Shown here piece after piece: positions 57,449-64,000 of a DNA stretch of 64,000 nt; position 1 is the stretch's first letter, and each line of letters opens with the position of its first letter. The position numbers were made by a program, and so were the translations under genes. The notes under the pieces were generated by a model that was not told where the DNA came from, ran no database searches, and saw only the letters and a program-made list of their open reading frames with translations. The stretch is from Benincasa hispida (taxonomy: Eukaryota > Streptophyta > Magnoliopsida > Cucurbitales > Cucurbitaceae): NCBI RefSeq assembly GCF_009727055.1, contig NC_052357.1, forward strand, positions 84,342,970 through 84,406,969, given 5' to 3'.

Positions 57449-59238
57449 ATGACCAGACACTCTTCCCACCCTTCTTCCCAGTCATCGTCCCCTTCCCAAG
57501 CCCCCGTCACCGCACGGGAAGCGGCTTTCCTCGCTGCCAGTCGTTGCCTCACCACCCAGCCTAAGCCTTCCCCAAGAATCACCGGAAAACCCTGGCAAAA
57601 GACCTCTATAGCAGCAAAACCACCCACCAACCAAAAGAGGCCGAGCACGGGGGGGGGGGTTACCAGAGGCTGGAGTTGTGAACCAGCCCCTGCTGTCAGA
57701 GGAGGAGCTGGCAGTGGCTTTGCAGAGAATGGCCCTGGCCGTTTCGGATCCTAAGGAGACTACTCCAATAGACTCCAATGAGGGACCCATCAGGTCTGTT
57801 TTGGAGGTTGTAGAGGTGAAGAAGCAGCTGGGAACGACTGAAGAGAAGGAGAAGAGAAAAAATAAAGAAAAACGGGCGGAAGAAGATGAAGTCGCCTAGT
57901 TGAAGAAGGAGAAGAATGAAAAGAAGAGGAGTGAAAGAAAACAGCACAGGCGAGAAAAGAAGTGCCTGAAGAAAGAGGAGAAAAGGAAGAGAGCGGAAAG
58001 TTTAGATTTTGACAGAGAATCAAGGGTGGAAGAGGGGATGTCAACACAAGCTAGAGAATCAGCACAACTACAAGTTTCATCGCTGCATACCAAATTAGTA
58101 GCGTCTGAAGACAGAGAAGACCCTGGCATCACCCCTCTTATGTGACGTTGTAAGGAGAATACGCTGCAAGGGTCCACAAGTGACCCAAATTTCTTTCAAC
58201 GCGTAGTAGAGGAGGAGGAGAAAAGAAAAGAGAAGTAGAGGAGAAGAAAGAAAAGATGTCACGTGTGCACCAAATCATCGCAGTAGGTGATTTGGCCAGA
58301 AAACTTCACGATGAGGCAGTTCGCCGTGACAACGCAAGAGTGGAAGAAGAAGAAAGAAGAAGGCTCGAGGAAGAGCAGCGCATTGTGCTTGCCTCGAAGC
58401 AATTGAAAGAGATATGAAAAAAGAAGAAGAAGTAGAAAAGAAGGAGAAGGAGGAGAAGGAAAGACGCCGTAAAGCAAATGTGCAGCACGTCAGAGAGAGG
58501 AAGAGAAAATAAACGGAAGAATGGGAAAAGGAAAAAGAAGAGCAACGTAAGGCAAGGGAATGCAAACAAAGACAAAAATCCCGCCTTGCATCTGCTCAAG
58601 AAAAGGGCAAAGCGAAAATGGAGAGCAGCGAGCTTGCATCGATCAGGAGGCACCTAGCAACCAAGAAAGAAAATGATGATCTGTGGATGGAAATGGGCTT
58701 CTTCCCTGCGTCGACGCCACTACCGAATCTTATCACCAGCATTGTGGTGGAACATGGGTGGGAAAATTTCTGCTAGTGTCCATCTATCATAATTCCAGCG
58801 GTAGTTAGGGCCTTCTATCACGGCCAGCTCCATGACACCAAAGATGCAGTGATCATCGAAGGGAGGGTAGTGTCGTTTAGCGCAAAGGACATCAATGAGT
58901 TTTATCAGTTGAAGACTTTTCGAAAGCACCGGGTAACAAGCTGATTAATGATCCTGAAGAAGAGCATATGAAGGATGCACTAAAAGTTAACGCAATCGGC
59001 CACTAAGTGGACAGTGTCCCTAACAGGCATAAGAACCCTCGCCTTCAACCGACTACTACCAGAGGCGCACCTTTGGGTCTATTTGGTGAAAAGGCGACTC
59101 ATCCTAACAACGCATGACAAAAAAATTTCAAGGGATCGAGTTATGGCCGCATACTGCATAGCGCGTGACATTCCGATCGATGTGGGCCAGCTCATCGCGA
59201 AGCAGATTCGAGGTTTTGTTGGCCGTGTGAGAGGTTAA
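57449..59238 (+). pseudogene. Gypsy env-position ORF (plant transposon protein-like)
   Basis: Similar in order to the extra ORF of Athila-type elements; its function is unknown. Blocks: a Ser/Pro-rich basic start (MTRHSSHPSSQSSSPSQAPV, 57449); a frame change at a G-run (57649-57659) into LLSEEELAVALQRMALAVSD; a long, highly charged Lys/Glu region likely to form coiled coil (57820-58620, with stops at 57897, 58143, 58416 and 58509); then the recognisable domain VVEHGWENFC (58747), IIPAVVRAFYHGQLHDTKDAV, VVSFSAKDINEFYQL, and, after a shift near 58930, LAFNRLLPEAHLWVYLVKRRLIL and DIPIDVGQLIAKQI (59167-59208). That domain matches what I know as the putative plant transposon protein family. It is not translatable as it stands. 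Confidence 0.65.
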
Positions 59239-59700
59239 TACTTCTTCCCATGGAAAATTTTGAGCCTATGCCTCTCGTGGGTGAAGGTATTGATGAAGAG
59301 CCCATGCCTGAAGTGCACGGCATCATCCATACGAAGATCCTGAGAATGCTTCTCAAGGATTCACCGCATTGCCCCGAGCTTCCAATAAAAATGCCCCTCA
59401 TTGATTTAAATACGCTGTAACCACCAAGACCAAAGAAGCAGCGCCATAATGATAAAGGAAAGGAAATCGTCCAAGGCAGTTCACCGCCCAAGCAAACCAG
59501 TTTACCCTTGGACCCTTTGCCTTTAATCATTCGCCCACCAAGCCTGCAAAATAAGCCCCTTTCCCTCTTCCCGAACAATTCACAAACCTTCTTCTTGCCC
59601 CCAAATCAACCCCGCATCTCTAGTAGCATTCCCCCGCCATCCATCTCTACCTCACTTTTCACCACCATCGCCACATGTTGATGACCAACACGGTTTGGGA

Positions 59701-59865
59701 GCAGGCCCTTTCGCTCAACCCCAAATCAATGCTGGTGAAACATCGACGACACAACCTACCACCTGTCTCTTATACACATCTAGATGTGTATAAGAGACAG
59801 GCGTAGGCCCTTCCGCTCAACCCCAAATCAATGCTGGTGAAACATCGACGACACAACCTACCACC
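59701..59865. repeat. 62-bp direct duplication around adapter
   Basis: GGCCCTTTCGCTCAACCCC...ACCTACCACC at 59701-59762 recurs at 59801-59865 (GGCCCTTCCGCTCAACCCC...). Only about two differences are seen. The two copies sit on either side of the adapter sequence. Confidence 0.9.
59763..59800. other. Tn5 mosaic-end junction adapter (artefact)
   Basis: The 19-base mosaic end CTGTCTCTTATACACATCT is followed immediately by its exact reverse complement, together 38 bp. This is the circularisation junction of transposase-based mate-pair libraries. An exact natural occurrence in a plant genome is not credible. It marks an untrimmed read used in assembly or gap filling. Confidence 0.97.
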
Positions 59866-59940
59866 GCATCCCTTGCTGCTGCCTTAGAATATATGCGGTC
59901 TTCTTATCTTGAGAACTCACCTTTTTTCGCCATGCATTAA

Positions 59941-61356
59941 CGGAGTTGTAGGAGAGCAACGCAGAGTTGCGAGACAGCAACGCAATGTTGCAACAGGCGA
60001 CGATCAATATTCAACACAACATTTTTACCATTCACCTGAATCAACGATAGATGGCTGAGCGAACCAAAAGTACTTCAATTTCTTAACGGCATATCTACAT
60101 GGTCCCTTGGTGCCTCCACATCTACAGCAACCTCTACAATTTCAAGAAGTTCCTCAAAGAGCTCCTCCGCAACATCCTCCTCACCAAGAGCCCCTGCCGC
60201 AACTTTAAATTTAGGGGTGTACCACCTTCTCCACAATTTTGCATTTTTTCTTTGCGGCAATTCATTTTTTTTAGATAGCTATACCTTGTATTCTTTAGTG
60301 CATGCTACAATTTTTTGTTTGCGATAATTATAATTCTTTGTGTACTTAGATAAATTTTATACAACTGAGTAATCATTCTTTTCTTATGCATTGGCCTCTT
60401 TACTTTTATCGTCATTTGTCAATTTATTGCAGTAATTCTTGTCTTTTCTTTTGTGTTGTTTATTTGCGCTGCCATGATGAGCAGTATGCATACCCTTAGC
60501 AAAATTTCTTTATACATTGCATCTTCTGCCTAATACTTAGACAATTCATCGCAATAGCTCTACTTTACCTTCTCTATTACAAGATTTTGCTCAAACCTTC
60601 TTTTCAAAATTTTGACTAAGTGTTTTGTCTTTTCTGTCCAAAACAACGCAATGAGGACCTTGCGCATCTCTAAATTTGGGGGTGGGGAAGGTCTGAGCAG
60701 ATGCGATCAAGCAGATGTGGTCATATCAGGAAAATGCATTCATCATCATAAAAAAATAATAATAATAAAAATAAAAATAATTCCGTTGTCAGCACAAGGG
60801 AAAATCCCAACCTGATATGTGTTAAGTCGTGAAAGGAACCTGCTCGTAGTTGGATGTTCGCATGACACCCGTGGGAGCAAGCCAAAACGAAGGTAGGTTA
60901 CCAGGATCGACGCAATGCGGAAAAAAAAAGAGAGAGAGAAAATAAGAATAAAAGAGACAACTCCACTAACCAATAAAAGTAAAACTTGGCTAAGGATCAA
61001 GAGTTAAAGTTGAGCTTGGTACACAACTAAAGTTGGATGCTCATATGACACCCGTGGGAGCAAGCCAAAACGAAGGGTGTAACCATGATCAACGTTTTCT
61101 ATAGGATGATGCAAACTAGGCCACTGCATAAAAACGCACTTCGTTGTTTTCATAAGAAGAGGTAAAACATTCTTCTCAAAACTAGAAGGGAATTTTGGAA
61201 AGAAATGTTATCTATTTAATAGAGCATGTGAAGAAATGTTAGGGGATAGAAGGAACTTGTAGGTTGAGAAATTATGTAGAGGTGGAGCATTCGGAGTAGC
61301 CGATCGACACAAAGTTAGGATAGGATTTGAGATAAATTGTCTTAGTTGAGGATATG
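59941..61356 (+). mobile_element. Gypsy 3' non-coding region (G3)
   Basis: It contains remnants such as ACTTTAAATTTAGGGGTG (60202), TTGCTCAAACCTTCTTTTC (60589), AATGAGGACCTTGCGCATC and CTCTAAATTTGGGGGTGGG (60648-60685), and two copies of the GTTGGATG...CAAGCCAAAACGAA motif (60846-60891 and 61030-61073). A clear polypurine tract next to the LTR is not visible. No genes. Confidence 0.6.
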
Positions 61357-61384
61357 TGATAAGGGGCAGAAATGCACGTTATCA
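61357..61384 (+). repeat. LTR-terminal inverted repeat
   Basis: Outer arms TGATAA and TTATCA, plus inner GC/GC pairs, flank loop AGAAAT; two mismatches inside the arm. Confidence 0.5.
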
Positions 61385-62904
61385 TAGTGCTAAGTTCTTA
61401 AACAATGTTGGATTGCGTTGATAAAATATGTTAACTTGCGTCCATTAAGCATCATTTTCATGATATTGCAATCGCATGCATTCAGCGCATTAGAACAATT
61501 GATTTTTGTATTTTTGTGCAGAATATGTGTTAACGCAATGCAAAGATTGCGATCATAGGAATTCATTGGTCGAGCGCAACTTCACTGCAAGGCTTTACGT
61601 TGAACGTGCTCACAAACATTCGCCCAAGAAGGATCGCCGCAATTTGGTCAGCGCAACATGGTGGACGCATCCGGGTGAAAGGATAATTAATAGCGATGGG
61701 ACAGAAAGCTGATGACAATCGAATCCAAATTAAGTTGGCAGCCGATAATGGTCACAAAGTAATTTCAGCTTTATCGATGACAATTATTCGGCGCATCAGT
61801 CAGGAATTAAAGTTATCCCATCTGTACAACCAGAAGAGAGAAGCCACCTTTCATCATGGATGCTCTATTAAATACAAAGGGCATTCTTCAGAAAAGGGGT
61901 TAACCAGTTGAACAGTTCACGAGTTTAGCAGTTAGAAATTTCATACTTCAGTTCGCACATGTTTAGTTTTCTTTTATTTTAAGGTGAACACGAGGGAAGA
62001 AGTTGTGCCGGCAGATCGTTTCTGTAAGCTTAGGAGAGCGTCGGAAGCTTCAAGGACAGAGAGAGGGTTGACGCTTGCGGAAGCAGGAACATCTTTAGAT
62101 CAGAATAGAGATTTCAGTGTAAAAAGCCTCGGTCAGCAAAGAATTGCTACCAGGCTCTCTACCTTTACTTTCCATTGTCATTCTGTACTAAACTTATCTA
62201 TGAAATTGGAATTCCCTTCTCTATATTTGTTCACTCTTTATTATTCATGCATGATTAGCTAAATTAGTTGAATGGGTTGAGAAGCATTTAGCTAGCACAA
62301 CTAGGGAATCTTCATTTTTTGCGATTATCTAGTTTATGTATGCTTCATTCGTCCATTAGAGATACTCGAGAGGGTAGTTTAAGGACAGGATCTAGACTTG
62401 GGAAAGTCAGGTTAGAATCTAGACTCGGAAGAGCTAGATTAGAACGCATGAACAATAGATAGGTGTTTAGGAATGAGCATTATTTGTTATCAACGCATTG
62501 CATGCATCCTAGAGATAGGATATGATTGTATGCGGTCACCTCGCTTTTATGCATTTTGCATAATCGCATAGGACACAAGTAGAGACTTAGGGATGAGCTC
62601 TATAGACATTTTGCATTCAACACATGCGTCCTAGATTTAGGAGCATCGCATTTACATTGGAAAATGACTTACTGTGCATGGTTGTAACATGATCGCATAG
62701 TCTGACGCATTCCCAAGTAATGCTAGCCAAAGATCTTCTCAACCCGTTCACCGCATACTCATTGCATCTGTCAACGCAATTGTCTTTTCTTAACTCCGCC
62801 GCATTTTTTTATTTCTTTTTCATAAACGCAAACACAAACCCAACACTTTATTTATTTATCCAGTTACCACAAGGATTTCATAAAAACCTAACACTTTTTT
62901 TATT
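61357..62904 (+). repeat. Gypsy LTR on the 3' side of G3 (truncated)
   Basis: It starts TGATAAGGGGC, with TATTAAATA at 61866 as TATA candidate. It lacks the usual end block because copia LTR DNA begins at about 62905. It is far more diverged from the LTR at 53049 than expected for the two LTRs of one insertion; its start is closer to the LTR at 31901. Confidence 0.6.
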
Positions 62905-63106
62905 TCTCGAACCTAATCCACTTTTATGTCTCCACATAAAGTTCAAGTACTCATCACATAAAGTTCAAGTACTCATGTAATAGTTATGATACTTTTAGTT
63001 TATTGGATTTCTAATAAGGAATACATATTTTCAATAACAACTTATTAAATTTTTAGAATAAGTTTTATTCTTTACAAACCACGAGTTTTAGGACATAAAA
63101 ACCAAA
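62905..63106 (-). repeat. Copia LTR family A, start fragment
   Basis: The minus strand starts TTGGTTTTTATGTCC and runs through TAAAACTCGTGG, then GAACTTTATGTGGAGACATA. It is preceded by the PPT-like AAGTGGAAGT (63110-63119), so it is the 3' LTR start of a minus-strand element. A 22-bp tandem duplication is at 62933-62976. Cut at about 62905. Confidence 0.65.
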
Positions 63107-63260
63107 AACTTCCACTTGGACTAAAACTCTAGTGGTAACTTATATATCCGAATATACAAACTAAGTTTCTGAGTTTTACAGAGAAATACAATAAACTATG
63201 GCATCTCATACCCATGGTTTACCATTCGCTATCCCATACCCGATATTTCTTGTTTCCATA
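63107..63260 (-). mobile_element. Copia pre-LTR end, minus strand
   Basis: On the minus strand GAAATATCGGGTATGGGATAG then ACCATGGGTATGAGATGCC match the plus-strand segment 63540-63592. It is the internal 3' end of the minus-strand element. Confidence 0.6.
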
Positions 63261-63439
63261 AAATTTGCATAAATCGATAATGATTATTGAATTAACTCTG
63301 TAAACAAGAGTTGTTTAGATAGGTAAGATGCGTCTTACTCAAATAGTTTAGAGTACCTTGATGTATTGGGAGAAAAGTATGAATTTCTGGTCATTATTTA
63401 GAATAAGATGCATTCCCATATAGTTTAATAAGAAGTCTA

Positions 63440-63600
63440 TTGTACATTAACATGTTTACAAATATTCTCTCAGCTAAAGTGTTTGAGAATCATCTAGTAA
63501 GACTAGGAAAACTAGGTTAACAACCTGGGGCTAATGGGAGAAATATCGAGTATGGAATACAAAATAGTAAGCCATGGGTATAGGATGCCCTAGTATCACC
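63440..63600 (+). pseudogene. Copia RNase H end, plus strand
   Basis: FTNILSAKVFENHLVRLGKLG (63459-63521) is the conserved C-terminus of copia pol, followed by the purine run CTAATGGGAGAAAT (63532-63545) and the ATAGGATGCCCTAGTATCACC block seen before the LTR at 14779. The element lies mostly deleted to the left. Confidence 0.65.
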
Positions 63601-64000
63601 TTGTATTATTTATTTTATGGAAACAAATAATACAAAGTGGTCTGGAACACCATTCCAATGATGTCGAAAAACCAATTTAAGGCAATTAGAAAGTTTTTCA
63701 CTGGATTTCATGTTCTATCAAATAGATCTAAAAATCTTTAGCTTTCTATACTTTGGTCCAATCAAAGTATTTCGGTTTTGTTTTACCTAACAAGTTTTGT
63801 ACACACTGAATGTTTCAAGTGTTCTAAACTTATCATTTAGGTTAAATAACTATTTTCCTTAATTGATTTCTAGTTGGTTAAAATATCTAAATATTTACAA
63901 ATGGCTTTTTAACTGTGTTGATCTCAATAGAAGTTGCTATGAGATAGAACAAACATAATTTTTGAAAATGAACATTTCATTTACAACAAAAATATATACA
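63601..64000. other. AT-rich end of window, unassigned
   Basis: Probably more copia-derived DNA after the plus-strand end at 63600, but I cannot match it to any LTR here. No gene is seen. Confidence 0.3.

Larger units (their letters stand above)
59251..59940 (+). pseudogene. Pro-rich tail of the env-position ORF
   Basis: Translation gives MENFEPMPLVGEGIDEEPMP, IHTKILRMLL, a stop near 59420, then proline-rich segments (LPLDPLPLIIRPPSLQNKPL, PPNQPRIS, SIPPPSIS). Low-complexity Pro-rich tails are usual in this ORF type. The region is further broken by an inserted 38-bp library adapter at 59763-59800 and a flanking duplication, so the printed sequence should not be taken as the true genome here. 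Confidence 0.5.

Noticed and set aside
57696..58653. Long minus-strand Ser/Leu/Phe-rich frames
   Set aside because: They are complements of the Lys/Glu-rich plus-strand coding region, open only because of its purine bias.
59763..59800. Natural bacterial transposon end
   Set aside because: Only the engineered 19-bp mosaic end is present, twice and inverted, with no transposon sequence beside it; a library adapter explains it fully.

Overview
The window is nuclear DNA of a flowering plant and almost entirely transposable-element sequence. AT-rich intergenic DNA, degraded Ty1/copia and Ty3/gypsy elements with long LTRs, and an intron-less BAHD acyltransferase gene all point to a dicot. The copia polyproteins resemble those I know from cucurbits (melon and gourd type), so Cucurbitaceae is my best guess; this is inference, not proof.

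Only one gene looks intact: a BAHD-family acyltransferase at 49894-51246 (+), of the At3g50280-like type. A broken paralogue lies 7 kb upstream (42334-43169). The two probably arose by tandem duplication; a solo-like copia LTR (45246-47259) and a gypsy fragment (43252-45122) now separate them.

Layout. 1-250: LINE fragment. 511-11311: copia LTR and internal pieces in both orientations, split by gypsy insertions (1411-3400 and about 4073-7433). 11312-12969 and 28027-about 28910: two halves of a gypsy 3' region plus LTR, split by a nest of copia elements. In that nest a minus-strand copia (LTRs 25975-28026 and 12970-13731) is itself interrupted by a plus-strand copia array (14007-25349) made of a truncated RT/RNase H end, a shared 2.25 kb LTR, a decayed full internal region and a second LTR. 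28911-36100: another copia LTR and a gypsy element with almost no coding DNA. 36362-41763: a decayed Tork/TNT1-like copia with 5-bp target duplications, inserted in an older LTR-like repeat. 42334-51246: the BAHD pair. 52406-53048: one end of a CACTA transposon. 53049-about 62900: an Athila/Tat-like gypsy element with gag and an env-position ORF but no recognisable pol. 62905-63600: two copia ends facing opposite ways.

Three observations stand out. First, 59763-59800 is exactly the 38-bp double mosaic-end junction of a Tn5-based mate-pair library, flanked by a roughly 62-bp duplication; this is an assembly or library artefact. Second, all eight gypsy LTR starts I could place carry an inverted repeat directly after the terminal TG, with different stem sequences but in four cases a nearly constant 6-nt loop. 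Third, three of the gypsy 3' regions hold a pair, and a fourth a single copy, of a conserved 40-50 bp non-coding motif. No autonomous mobile element remains: every polyprotein carries stops, frameshifts or deletions.
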